Assembly (NCBI RefSeq): GCF_032062135.1
Contig: NC_092861.1
Coordinates: 59,020,247 to 59,084,246, forward strand
Direction of reading: 5' to 3'
Source: Pyxicephalus adspersus
Taxonomy: Eukaryota; Chordata; Amphibia; Anura; Pyxicephalidae
Length of the DNA stretch: 64,000 nucleotides
Shown here: piece after piece, positions 35,801-45,960 of the stretch
How positions within the stretch are numbered: the stretch's first letter is position 1
How the letters are laid out: each line of letters begins with the position of its first letter
Program-made: the position numbers and the translations under genes
The notes under the pieces: model-generated
The model's database searches: none
The model's input: only the letters and a program-made list of their open reading frames with translations
Told to the model about the DNA's origin: nothing

Positions 35801-37164
35801 TTTTAAAGCTTATTTAGAGGCTAGATACTTTAATAACTAAAGAAATGCAATAACTGTGCAGCAGAAATGCCTTATATCATATACGAGCAAATGTAAGTCT
35901 GTTTGTGAGTGTAGTATATTTGGGAGTGAGTTCTAGTTTTCTATAATTCTAATATAACTCTTTATGGCAGTTTAAGATTGTATTTTTCATCTGAGAAATG
36001 CAGCAATTATCTACTTTAGACTATGCTCATATTAGTTTTGTGTTTGTAATTTAATCTTTCTATTGTTTGTTAATATGTGTAAAACATTTTATGGTTCTTT
36101 CGATTTTATTGAAATAATTAACTATTTTACATTACTGAATAAAACTCATTACATATTTACTTGTATCTGTTTCTAGAACAGTGTTATAATGCGGGTGTGG
36201 ACTGATTGCTAGTGAGATACAGAATGGTAGCCAATGGTGGGAGACACAGAAGCTGGTAGTACACAGAGAAGGGAAGATATGAACTAATAGTGGCGGTGGA
36301 GAAAAAACTAAGGCTGATTATAAAAAAAGGAAAATGAGATGAGGGCATGGGACATTATGAATGAGTGATGAGGTGTATCATTTGTAAGACTGGGACCTAA
36401 AGATAGAGAAGAACATTAGGCTTGTGCTATAAACATTGGAATAGATCACTGGAAAATCAGTAGGACAGTAGGTTTGTGTAAAATTAGTACAAAAATCAGT
36501 TTATGCCATCTTTAACACTCTTGGAATTGGAATTCCAAGAAATAGCAATGACATTTGTTAGGTCATAGAGACATATCCTCTGTTTGGTGGGAAACCATCC
36601 CTGACTGATTTAGGGGAGTTGCCATAAACATTCAATTAAATCTGTGACTTTTACACTGCCAAATGTCTGCATAATCTAAAGGTTGTGTTCTTTAGTGCTC
36701 CCCGGCATGTGCCATCTTCTCTACTTCAGGCCTAGAGTGACTTCTCTGCATCTTTGTATCAGCCAGAGCTTGATTTATGATAGGGAAAACTAAACACTTG
36801 CCTAGAGCTTTCACTTTTTAAACAGCTCTAATTGAATAGCAGAGATGTAGAGAACTAGAATGTTGTGTATTTGTGGTCCCCTACTTCCTACTTTATATTT
36901 GCCCAGGGCAAACCTTACCTGCCAACAACATTTCTATATCTCCTCTATCAGTTACTGTCTTTTTACATATGTTTTACCTTGCTATAGTCAGTAAAAGTTG
37001 TTTAATGTCTTAAGCATGTCTAACTTAAAAGATGACTTAAACAACTTGAAGATACTCAAAAACATCTACAGTTGAAAAATACTATAAATTGTAAAGACAT
37101 AAATAAAGCTACATAACAGCTCTATTGTGTTTAACTCAGCCAATGTTTAAAGAACATATTTAGG
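32811..37164. other. Unassigned AT-rich non-coding DNA
   Basis: About 4.3 kb without a recognised gene. It contains an imperfect, palindromic AT tract at about 32993-33038. Splice-donor-like 'caggtaag' at 34674-34681 has no supported exon. Pyrimidine-rich DNA occupies 34690-34810. Confidence 0.45.
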
Positions 37165-37224
37165 GCACAGCAGCCGCACAAAAGGGCTAGCTGTGGCCCT
37201 TGGGCCATCAGGTGGACATCCCTG
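37165..37224 (-). mobile_element. hAT-type terminus, solo fragment
   Basis: On the minus strand it starts cagggatgtccacctgatgg and continues cccaagggccacagctagcc, the form of CAGGG(G)TGTCCA hAT ends. Only one end is visible. Confidence 0.45.
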
Positions 37225-37881
37225 TAATAATATTATGTTTTTTTCCTAAAATAATTTTTTTATTGCAGCGATTGCTTCAATCAGGCTGAAGCATAATATT
37301 AGGTGTTTTGTTGCCCAGGTTTGAATTGAATATTTAAGGTTTATTAATAGTTTTCAAAAGGTACTTTAACAATCTTGAAACCATGGCTCACTGGTCTTCC
37401 AATATATCCTAAGGACATACCAGCAGTGCCTGTTTGTACATACAAAAAGAGAACTGCCAGCTTAATTATTAGCTCAGCTGGATATATGAATTCATTGTAA
37501 GTGTTATGACATACTTAGGAAATTATTCAGGGGTTTTAAGACAAGCTCCAGGCAGATTGATCAGGCGCTGTATGGCAAAAAGTAAACGCAAATCAGCATC
37601 ACATAAGTAGGCAGTTTCCTTCCACGCTATATATTTAGGAAAGTAATAAAGCAAATGATGAACAAGAACAAGTATGAAAGTGCGTCCACATTTCCTCAGA
37701 ATAGAAAACCATATTTCCATCTTCTTTTTGCTGCAATTTTAACAATTTGCAACTTGAATCTAAAATCTTGCCATAGGCTCAGGAATATTTCTTTCTAATA
37801 GTTTTATGCACAATGTCCATGATATCTCTGCAACATTAGCATTTATTTACTCAAGGAAAATAGGCTATTCACTCAACTGAC

Positions 37882-38095
37882 CTTATTTATTAAAGCTGTC
37901 TAGTACTGGTGAGAATAGACTATCATGAAAGAACTTGGGTGACCCAGCAATGGAAAACCTGGAACGGATTGGGTCAGGAATTGAAACCTTTATCAAATCA
38001 TTTTATAAAAAATCCATTCTAGGTTTGCTGGTTCATTTAGGTTCTCCCATGATTAACTTTCTTCACCAGTCTTGACGAGCTTTGATAAATCAAGC
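37882..38095. repeat. Foldback MITE with ~85-bp inverted arms
   Basis: The left arm (about 37882-37972: tttattaaagctgtctagta ... cagcaa..aaacctggaacg) is an imperfect reverse complement of the right arm (about 38008-38095: ccattctaggtttgctgg ... gacgagctttgataaat). Nearly the whole element can fold into one hairpin. I remember this palindromic repeat as common in frog genomes. Not coding. Confidence 0.7.
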
Positions 38096-38296
38096 TCAGT
38101 AATGTAATTTGTCCCCTTGCAAGGGATATTTCACTTAGCTAAGTGAACACCATCAGACTGCAGTGTGTCCTGGTAATTAGAAAAGATACACAAAAAAGGA
38201 ACACCTGAGAAGGAAATAAAGAATTTTCTAATAAAGGCTTTTTTTTAAAAGGTGGTTGCTCCAGCATTTGTACATTCAAGGCAGGAGCTTCTATAC

Positions 38297-38804
38297 CAGG
38301 GGTGCCCACACTTTTTTGGCTTGGAAGCTACTTATATATATATATATATATATACTTTTATATATATATACCCCAAGTATAATACACAGAAGAGACAGAA
38401 GCTAATGAGACATTGAATGGCAGGGCATTGCACAGACAGTGCACTACAAGATTATAGTGACAGGAAAGCTACAGTTCACCTGTCATAGGGAAATGATGAG
38501 CGGCATAAGAAAAAAAACTGCTAATCTGTACAAAGGTATCTTGGTAATTGGACCCTGACCCCCAACCTGAACTGACTTGGCTGCCCAGTACTGCTCACCT
38601 CAGACTGCCCTTCCGTCCTCTCTGCCTCCCTCCCTACGGTTACACAAGCCTTCTCACACACTGAAAGACATCCCCAGCATCCCTATAGACATACAGCAGG
38701 GCTGCTGGTAAACAGCAGGGAGGGGTAAGGCAGGGCTCTGTGATCGACTCGCGTTGCCTTTGCGATGGACCAGTGGAGCGTCATCAATGTTTTTGGCACC
38801 CCTG
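38297..38804. mobile_element. hAT-type MITE with 7/8-bp target duplication
   Basis: It begins caggggtgcccacac and ends ggcacccctg. Flanks are ttctatac (38289-38296) and ctctatac (38805-38812), an 8-bp target duplication with one difference. It includes an (AT)n tract at about 38333-38373. It is a longer relative of the 197-bp copy at 4891-5087, sharing both ends plus 'ggcagggctc' and 'acgttgcc'-like internal words. Confidence 0.85.
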
Positions 38805-38812
38805 CTCTATAC

Positions 38813-40229
38813 TACATCCTCTGATTGGTGAACATCTAGGTAAATACGAAAAGGACAGTAAAATTCACACCATCGACTTGGTAATGCTTAAATGCAAAAT
38901 TCTGAACTCTTCATTGTATGTCATTTTTCCCTTTTGCAAGCTTAGAACATTGTTTTTCTTTTAAAGATTATGTTAGCTTACGCAAATGATTACATATGGT
39001 TGGTTGCTGGTAGTATTAAAAAATTCTGTAAAACAGAACTTTGTTGTTTTCTCTAAGCATGTCCTTTACTACTGCAATCCATCTGTACTTATGCCTGTAC
39101 AGTGGAAACAATATATTTGCTCCTTGTTTTATAGAGCAGATACTCTATAACTGGGCAAACAAAATGTAAATTTAACTGTAGACCAACATGTGTGAGATGT
39201 GAATAGAATCACACATATGACCTGTGTACTGTTTTCTAAAAGACACCTGCTTCGCCAACAGTCTTTAACAAATGAAAACTGTAGGGAATTATTAACAATG
39301 CACTGCAAGAGGAAGGTGTGACGTACTGGTGTTCAAGTGTATAAACTTTCTATGAATTCACATTATTAATAAGTCACTTACTAATAGGCAGAATCTTAAG
39401 TACAGTATTTTTCCACTATGAGGTCTGATATTAGGGTGATAAATATAAGTCAGAACTTCTAGAAGTTGCATGTCTTTGTAATTATTATATCATTAATATT
39501 GAGATTACTATTGTCATGATTATAATCATTATTACTGATGTTATGCATATGAAATAGTTGTAAAATATACAGAGATATAAAAAATACATAGATGTTGCAG
39601 ACATAATCAAATGCTTCCTCTAGCTCTAGTTGTTGGCTACTACTGCTAAAATTATTATGACAGGGAATTTCATAAAAAAGGAAGACATTTTAATAATATT
39701 TTTGGGTAGGGAATGCACACTGAAAAAGGGAGGCATCTGATACTTGTTTTATACTGTATTTTAGGCCCAGTCAGTCAAATTGCCTATCATTTCCCTTGAA
39801 CAGAGCAGATACTGTGAATTGAAGTAACATTTTGTGACAAAAAGCATTACCAAACATAACTACATTATACCTTTATAGTCAAGCAGCAAACCAGGATAAG
39901 TGCTGATTATTTAGTGTGTAATATCTACACACCTTTATGGATGACACATTACCAATTTATACTGCTTTTGAGCTCATTATTCTGGGTATTCCACCCCTCT
40001 GCATCCAAGATGCAAGCAGTAGGGAGACAGGAATACATTCCGCTCCACCAGTAAGCAACCCATCGAATCCTTATTGACCACTCCATCCTAGTTGTTGGAA
40101 ATATCTACCTATATATTTTTTTATTTCTTTAAAGTGTCAACATATTGCCTATCACTTTATGTAAAATAGGCTTCATATGTACAAATAATAACAAAGAGAA
40201 GGGAAAAAAGGACCAAGTCCTTACAAGGA
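38813..40229. other. Unassigned non-coding DNA
   Basis: AT-rich; no gene or classified repeat recognised. Confidence 0.4.
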
Positions 40230-41010
40230 GCTTGAAGAAGGTGGGAGAGCCTGGTACAGAATAGGTGAATGAAATGGTGTCTAAATGTAGTGTGTTAAGA
40301 GGGATTAAAGATGCTGATGGTGATTTGAAAATATGAGTGTTTAGGGGCTTGTTTAAAGGTGTTGAAAGGGGATGTGAGCATGATAGAATGGGAGGAAGTT
40401 CCAGAAAGAGGAACAGCTCTAGAAAAGTCTTGGAACTGTGTGTTGAAAGAGGTTATAAGTGAAGAAGTCATTAGTAGGTCATTGGAAGTGTGGAGAGGAC
40501 AGCTAGGGTGTATACATTTATCAGGTCAGAAATATAGGTGGAACAAGTACTGTAGAATGAATTAAAGGCCAAGCACTGTTGCTTGAAATCAATCCTGAGG
40601 AGGGGAAGATGATAGGTTTGGATGTATTCAGATTTAGGGTACCTGTTGGCAATCTGTGATGAGTAAACTGATAGACAACATGAAAATCCAAGACAGAGGG
40701 AGACGAGTCGGGAGTGGACAGGTATTAGTGTGTTATCTGTATACTGATGGTATTAAACGCCAAAGGAGAATATTAGTATGACAATAGAGGAGGGAGTAGG
40801 GAAGGGGAGGAGGTTTAGGAAAAGGATCTGATTTAGATTATGAAGTTTGCAAGGCTGACCCTATATCAATATTAAAGTCACCACAAATGAAAGTGAGCAG
40901 GCCATATGAAAAAATGTGTGGGAATCAAGAAGTAAAATTGTCTGAAAATTGGGAAACTGAGCCAGGGAGAAGTTAGCAGCAACTATGGGGTGAAAACGAT
41001 GTATTGCATG
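40230..41010 (-). pseudogene. L2-like LINE: endonuclease, RT box and C-terminus, internally deleted
   Basis: A minus-strand non-LTR retrotransposon remnant. In coding order: 'LLTFICGDFNIDI' near 40870-40910, the catalytic GDFN segment of an APE-type endonuclease; a diverged RT active-site box 'QYTDNTLI' (YTDN at 40732-40743, where active enzymes have YADD); 'TDCQQVP' and 'SEYIQTYHLPL' near 40610-40665; then 'STCSTYISDLINVYTL' and, in another frame, 'SFNTQFQDFSRAVPLSGTSS' and 'MLTSPFNTFKQAPKHSYF' near 40335-40480, the family's C-terminal end. The spacing shows that most of the RT palm and fingers are deleted. Stops, frameshifts and loss of the second active-site Asp make it inactive. The upstream limit may reach about 41300. 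Confidence 0.75.
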
Positions 41011-41419
41011 TGCCTCAGAGGATGGGAGTGGGAGCAGCAGGGAGTACTGGTGGCGAGAAAAAGGCCAACACTTTACCCTGCAATGGTGACAGGCTTGTGT
41101 GTGAATACAGGCCTCTATAACAGAGTGAAAGTCAGGTTTTTAGTGAGTGTCAGGATGTTCATAGACTTGGGCAGGAGAAGGTTGTGGCATTTCATAAGAT
41201 GGGCTCATGGTCTCTTTAAAAGAGTACCCCCCTGCAGACAAGTGGCAGAAAACAGTGTACGGCAGCTGAGTTTTGCACTCATCTGCTGTCTATGAAGAGT
41301 CTGTGGGCAATGTATTCTCCTGCCTGATAAACCCTGGACAGTCCTAGTAGCAGGAGGAAGAGTCAGAGGAAGAGAGCAGGGGCACCAGTGTGGGACACAA
41401 GTAGGTAAACTTAAGGTTT

Positions 41420-41790
41420 AATACTGAGTTGGGGGTGAGGAATGAATTGGGGGTCTGTGGTTAGTTCTTCCTCGAGGGTCTGTAGTGAGGAGTCTGCCTT
41501 GGGGTCTGTACTAGGGGTCTATACTGAAGTTTGTCCCTGGAAGTCTAATATGTGGCCTGTCACTGGAGATCTGTATGGAGGCCTGCACTAGAGGTCTGAA
41601 CAGAGTATCTGTACTGAGGCCTGAACTGGGGGGTCTGTATTGATGTCTGCATTGGGGTTTTGTACTGAGGTATGTCGTTGGGGTTCTGTTACTTGGGATC
41701 AGTCATTGGGGCTTTGCACTGAGATCTGTATTGGGGTTCCGCACTTGGCATTTGTTACAGAGGTCTGTTACTGGGGGCAACTTTGTCTGT
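41420..41790 (+). repeat. Degenerate GGTCTGTACTG minisatellite
   Basis: A 370-bp run of imperfect units, roughly 15-25 bases each, built on 'ggggtctgtactgagg' with variants 'tctgcactag', 'tctgtattg' and 'tctgttactggg'. Units are too diverged for an exact period by eye. The strand bias is G/T-rich on plus. It follows the L2-like remnant. Confidence 0.75.
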
Positions 41791-42929
41791 TCCTTTTCTC
41801 AATGCTGGTCTAGGAGAAAACATATAGAACAGGCAATGCACCAGGTGAAAAATAGTTACTGCTTCTTCCCTCTCCAGAATCTCTCTGAGACACCAACACA
41901 ACTTCTGGGGTTAGTGGCACTGGCTGCAACAACAACAAAGGTAACCATACATTTGTCTTTATTATTGGTGCATTTTATGTGGCTGTAGACAGGTGAAATC
42001 ATCCACTTCCATTACTTGGAATATTTCTGATTTTGCAACATCTTACTTCTGCCATGAAAAAGTCATCTTGCTTGCTACAATCTCTGCAATGCCATAAAGA
42101 TGAGGCCTCCAGTAGGCAGTGTGAGAATGCTTCAGCTTCTCAAACTCCCATTCCTCTATGTTTCTGTGTTTAGTTCACAAAGGTGTGCAAGCTGCAAAGA
42201 ATTATGCAATCCGGTATACATTGCATACCTCTCCCGTGTGGAAACATATACATAAAAAAGCATCAGTTTAGACTTACAGATTATTTATTTTGTAAACTAA
42301 TTTGGAAAAGGCATCCTTCTAGAATTAATCGCTCAAACTTGAAAAGCCCCATTGATTGCAGGGGCTTAACAGTCTGTAATGTATGCATATATTTCCTAAC
42401 GGCCCAGCTCTTACACATTGTCCAGACTGAACTGCATCCGGTGGTTAATCCATCTGTGGGATTCTTAGATGATGGTATTGTAGGATTTAAACAGCTAATG
42501 GTATATATGATCGATATGCAGGGCAGATGAGCCTTTGTAGCGTTTTCCTACTTGTGTGTGAGGCGCTGTTAGCAGGAGGAAGGGTCATGGGTACATTGCT
42601 TTTTACATGTAAGATGAGGTCAAGCATAAAGACTATCCTTGATATTAGGCCTATGGTATTGTCTGGATTTTCTCTCCAGATTCATTTAGTTTCCACTTTT
42701 GAGCTTTTCATGATTTACGTTTTATGTTCTATATTTTCTGTTTTATGTATTGGGAATAGGAAAAAGAAGAGGGTGGGTATTTTTTAAAAATAAATACATA
42801 TCAATATATTTTATATTCTACTGTAGACAAGCAAGACAACATAAAAGGAGGTATTGTACTGTAAGTCAAACCTATTTCTGTTGCTAACAGGGTTTTATAC
42901 AAAAGAAAAACAAAAAACAAACATTATGA
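41791..42929. other. Unassigned non-coding DNA
   Basis: No recognised gene. Open frames at 42183-42530 and 42527-42787 show no family resemblance. Confidence 0.4.
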
Positions 42930-43189
42930 AAATTGTTGTCATACTTACCTGTAATTTTCCTTTCTAGGCAACTCCTCCTTACACTACACCAAGGGTTCAG
43001 TCCCACCCCTTTTAACACCCCCCAGGATCACAACCAAGCTCTCCCCCTTTCCTTCTGCTCAATGCCAAACACAGGACAGAACATCTTAGGGAGGAAAAGT
43101 ACTAGTAAGTATGATAACGATTTTCCATCCTCTTGGAACTCCTCCTGTCAGCACACCAGCGGGAAGTAAAAGGCTAATTACAATAGGAG

Positions 43190-43640
43190 GGAGAAGTAGA
43201 AATTCTTTTACTCCTGCAATATTGATGAACGTTTTTTTGGATAGAGTTGATTGTATGATTGAAGAACCAAAACGAGATGCTGACATCCAATTTGTAATGC
43301 CATATGAACATATTGGACAATTTTCAACTGTCTGCTTTACATATGGTTTTTGTAGACACTTTAGCGTAGGATGCCCAAGAAGCTGCCACCCCTCTTGTGG
43401 AATGTGCCCTGCTCTCCTGTGGTGGAGCCAAGCCCAACAAGCAATAAGCATACCTAATTGTTTCCAAAATCTAATAGGAGATCACCAGGCTGGTTCCCAG
43501 ATCCCTTCTTGGACCCCTTGGGTTTACAAATGGGTGGTCCAATGCTCTGAATCTCATTGTTCTTTATATATGGAAATGAGATAGACCATATCCAGTTCAC
43601 TGCAGTCCTCTTGAGATTTACTAGAAGGGGAAAACAGATG
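43190..43640 (-). pseudogene. DIRS tyrosine recombinase C-terminal half
   Basis: In one continuous frame: 'ILETIRYAYCLLGLAPPQES', 'RAHSTRGVAASWASYAKV' (RAHSTRG at 43390-43410, the H-x-x-R catalytic motif), 'STKTICKADS', and 'NMFIWHYKLDV', whose Tyr (codon 43294-43296) is the candidate nucleophile. The 38-codon distance from the start of RAHSTRG to that Tyr fits the family. Two in-frame stops, TAG before ILETIRY and TGA after KADS, fall where relatives usually have Trp, so each could be one G-to-A change (inference). 'FVNPRGPRR' and neighbours extend homology to about 43640. The YR domain would join the circular DNA copy to the target without target duplication. Confidence 0.85.
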
Positions 43641-43899
43641 ACATTTTGCAAAGAAATTGTGAAGAAGGTCACAGGAAAACATTATCTTGGAGCATAATGC
43701 AGTACAGTTCCTAAATGGAGAAGGCTTGTAACTCTGAGGAGTGCCTTGCTGACATGACAGTCAAGAATACTGGGTTTGAAGTTAACTTCGCTAATGAGCA
43801 CACTTCAATAGGATGAAATAAAAGCTAAAACAGAGCCTTGAAGACTGGAAAACTTGAAGACATACTGGAAAAAGCGATCTGAAAGGTGGTCTAATTTTT

Positions 43900-44655
43900 A
43901 TCACCGCATATAAATTTATACAGCGCATATTCTGCCCAACTCACATCTATTAATGCTGAAGGTGCTGACACCTTGCTAGGAGCCTCGCAGCCCCTGGGAC
44001 TGGCATCTGATGTTAATACTTTCCATGGTCGGGTCGGGAGGTACCCTGAGACAGGTTATGACTGAATGTCTACGAAAATAGATCTCCTTGCAAGGTCCCC
44101 AGAAGAAGAATAACATAACTCCAAGAGCAACTGTCCAATTGATTGAGAAAACATATTTGGAGCCTGCGCATATGCCATCTGGCCCAGGGCACTACTGGAA
44201 TTGACAAAGTCATTAGACCTAAGAATCTCTTGCTGATATACTGACCGTTCTGATAAAAAAATGTATCCCATTCTTTTATTTGAGTTACCTTGCGCTAGGG
44301 CAGGAAATCTCCCCCTAACTGAGTGTTGAAAATTGCTTCCAGGTATTCCATCCGCTGATTAGGACGCAGCTGACTCTTCTGCTGATTTACCAACCAACCA
44401 ACCAACCAAATAGAATGTTTAATACCTGGACCTTGCTTTCCTACCATTGTACCCTAGCCTCTACCAGAATTAGCACATCATCCTGATAATGAAAAAAACA
44501 AATGCCCTTTAGTTGGAGTAGTGCTATAATTGCAATAATTACCTTGATAAAGGTTCTGGGGGCTGTTGCAAGGGGGAAGGGCAGGCAGGTGAAATGGAAA
44601 TATGGATCAAGAATGTGCAAAACTCAGGGGAATTTTCCAGGGAATGATACTCATT
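43900..44655 (-). pseudogene. DIRS reverse transcriptase and probable RNase H
   Basis: RT blocks in order on the minus strand: 'FHFTCLPFPLATAPR' (about 44556-44600), 'FIKVIIAIIALLQLKGI', the active-site 'HYQDDVLI' (YQDD at 44477-44488, matching the Y-x-D-D box), then in a shifted frame 'NQQKSQLRPNQR' and 'MEYLEAIFNTQLGG' (about 44305-44385), 'VPWARWHMRRLQ' (about 44155-44190), and 'WKVLTSDASPRG' (about 43988-44025), the TDAS-type start of RNase H. Stops occur after VEARVQW and after DFLP. A (CCAA)5 tract (44390-44409) sits at the frame change between YQDD and NQQKSQL. Both catalytic Asp residues of the YxDD box are kept although the gene is dead. Confidence 0.85.
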
Positions 44656-44874
44656 CTAGTAAGTTTTTCATTTTATGTGTATATTGTTTGTTTTGCTTCA
44701 TGTGCACTAATGTATGTACATACAATGCATATATGTATGTTTGCATTTATGTGTGTACATATACATATAAAAAGGAAATTATAGGAAGAAATAGGCAAAG
44801 AGGATTTGTTTTGGGCATATTGCTTAAACATGCTTCAAATTGAAAAGATTGCCTAATTCTTTTTATGATTTCAG

Positions 44875-44969
44875 GTGTCATGGGCTTGGCTACAAGCAAC
44901 ATTCATGGACGATATTGCTTCTGATTCAAGGAGGAATCCCACTTTATGTGCTTCCACTACCAAGCTGAG
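44875..44969 (+). other. Candidate internal exon (95 nt), function unknown
   Basis: It is preceded by attctttttatgatttcag, a good acceptor, and followed by GAG|gtgagtaagt, a near-consensus donor. One frame is open throughout (VSWAWLQATFMDD...STTKL); the others contain stops. The length, 95 nt, would shift the frame if skipped. I recognise no protein family. It lies 215 bases beyond the DIRS remnant and could instead be chance splice-like signals or part of an unclassified repeat. Confidence 0.25.
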
Positions 44970-45160
44970 GTGAGTAAGTCAATATATATATAGTTGGCCA
45001 AGGTCTAAAATGCCATTCAAACCTGCAGAAACACTGTGAAAGGCCGGAAAAGCAAGAAAAAATGTTTGGCACAAAGTGTATTTGTCCCTGGAAGTTTTAG
45101 ATACCAGTACTATTTGTTTTATGTAAACACCTAAATAATGCATACAATCCAGTATTTAAC

Positions 45161-45960
45161 CACCCGGCCGTTAAACCGGACCTTGGTTCGGGGTAAAAAC
45201 ACTTGCAGAAAGTGTTAAACCTGAACTTTTGTCAGGTGGTTAAAAGCCATCTCTTACCTCGTCCCGCTGTGATCATCCCGTGTTTTGTTGTTCCAGCGTT
45301 GTTCTCCAGCTTCAATCTCCCTCTCCAGCGTCGGGTGCCTGTCTTCTCCGCCAGCTTCTTCTTCTCTTCTCTGTTTGTGTTGCGTGTACGTGTCCCTTGG
45401 CGATCCCTGATGACGTTGTCGGCGCGTGTGCCCATCAGCGGGAAATTTAAATTCAAACTCTCATTTTGTATTGGATTGAACACAAACTCCTGTATCCAAT
45501 CCAATACAAATATTTATAACAATAATATTAAAAATCTTTATATAATATATATATAATTGTATTATATATATATTATTTAAGCTACTGTACAATTACATTA
45601 CATTATACACTATTTTTTTTTTAAAGATTTTTTTTTTTTACATTTTTAAAAAAAAAAATTATTATTAAATTTATAAAATTTTGGACATATTTTGGTGAGT
45701 TATGCCGTAATTCGGTGAATTATAAGTAATTATTGAGTAATTCGGTGAACTATAGCCTACAATCTAAAAAAAATTTCCATGCAAAAAATTTAACACTTTT
45801 TGCATGGAAGTACAGAAGTTTGGAAAGAATTAGAATACCCGGCGTTCGTGTACGCGTCCCTCAGTGATTCCTGATGATGTCCGTGCATGCGCCCGTCGAT
45901 GGGGGTTGTAGGAGGAAATTCAAATATTTTGTATTGGATTCAATAGTATGCAAATCAGCT
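45161..45960 (+). mobile_element. TAACC-ended repeat element (copy 2), partly duplicated
   Basis: It starts taaccacccggccgttaaac and has the same order as the minus-strand copy at 29149-29768: a CGGACC..GGTTCGGGG hairpin, a pyrimidine-rich section, a CpG-rich core (about 45380-45445), 'tgtattggatt' words (45465-45510), an AT-rich middle, and 'ttggacatattttggtgagttatgcc'. At 45836-45950 the CpG core and 'ttgtattggattcaata' appear again, offset by about 460 bases. So a second partial copy is appended, or part of the element was duplicated. The right end is not intact. Confidence 0.65.

Larger units (their letters stand above)
42930..44660 (-). mobile_element. DIRS-like (tyrosine recombinase) retrotransposon remnant
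   Basis: Minus-strand copy of a DIRS element, a retrotransposon that integrates with a tyrosine recombinase (YR) instead of a DDE integrase. From 44660 downwards: RT, a probable RNase H segment, YR, and a terminal region at 42930-43150. The terminal region has a direct pair of 'attttcc..(tc)..g.aactcctcct' blocks and opposed 'catacttac' / 'gtaagtatg' words, as expected for the split and complementary repeats of DIRS ends. The gag-like ORF and 5' end are missing beyond 44660. It is 5'-truncated and carries several stops. Family resemblance is from memory. Confidence 0.85.

Noticed and set aside
42183..42530. 115-codon plus-strand frame
   Set aside because: No recognisable motif and no splice or start support; length alone is compatible with chance.
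43086..43451. Minus-strand frame with 'GHPTLKCLQ' and 'VENCPICS', first suspected as a retroviral-type zinc-binding integrase domain
   Set aside because: The adjacent frame gives RAHSTRGVAASW and HYKLDV, a clear DIRS recombinase, so the Cys/His pattern is coincidental.
43111..43584. 157-codon plus-strand open frame
   Set aside because: It lies opposite the DIRS tyrosine recombinase, whose minus-strand reading carries the real family motifs.
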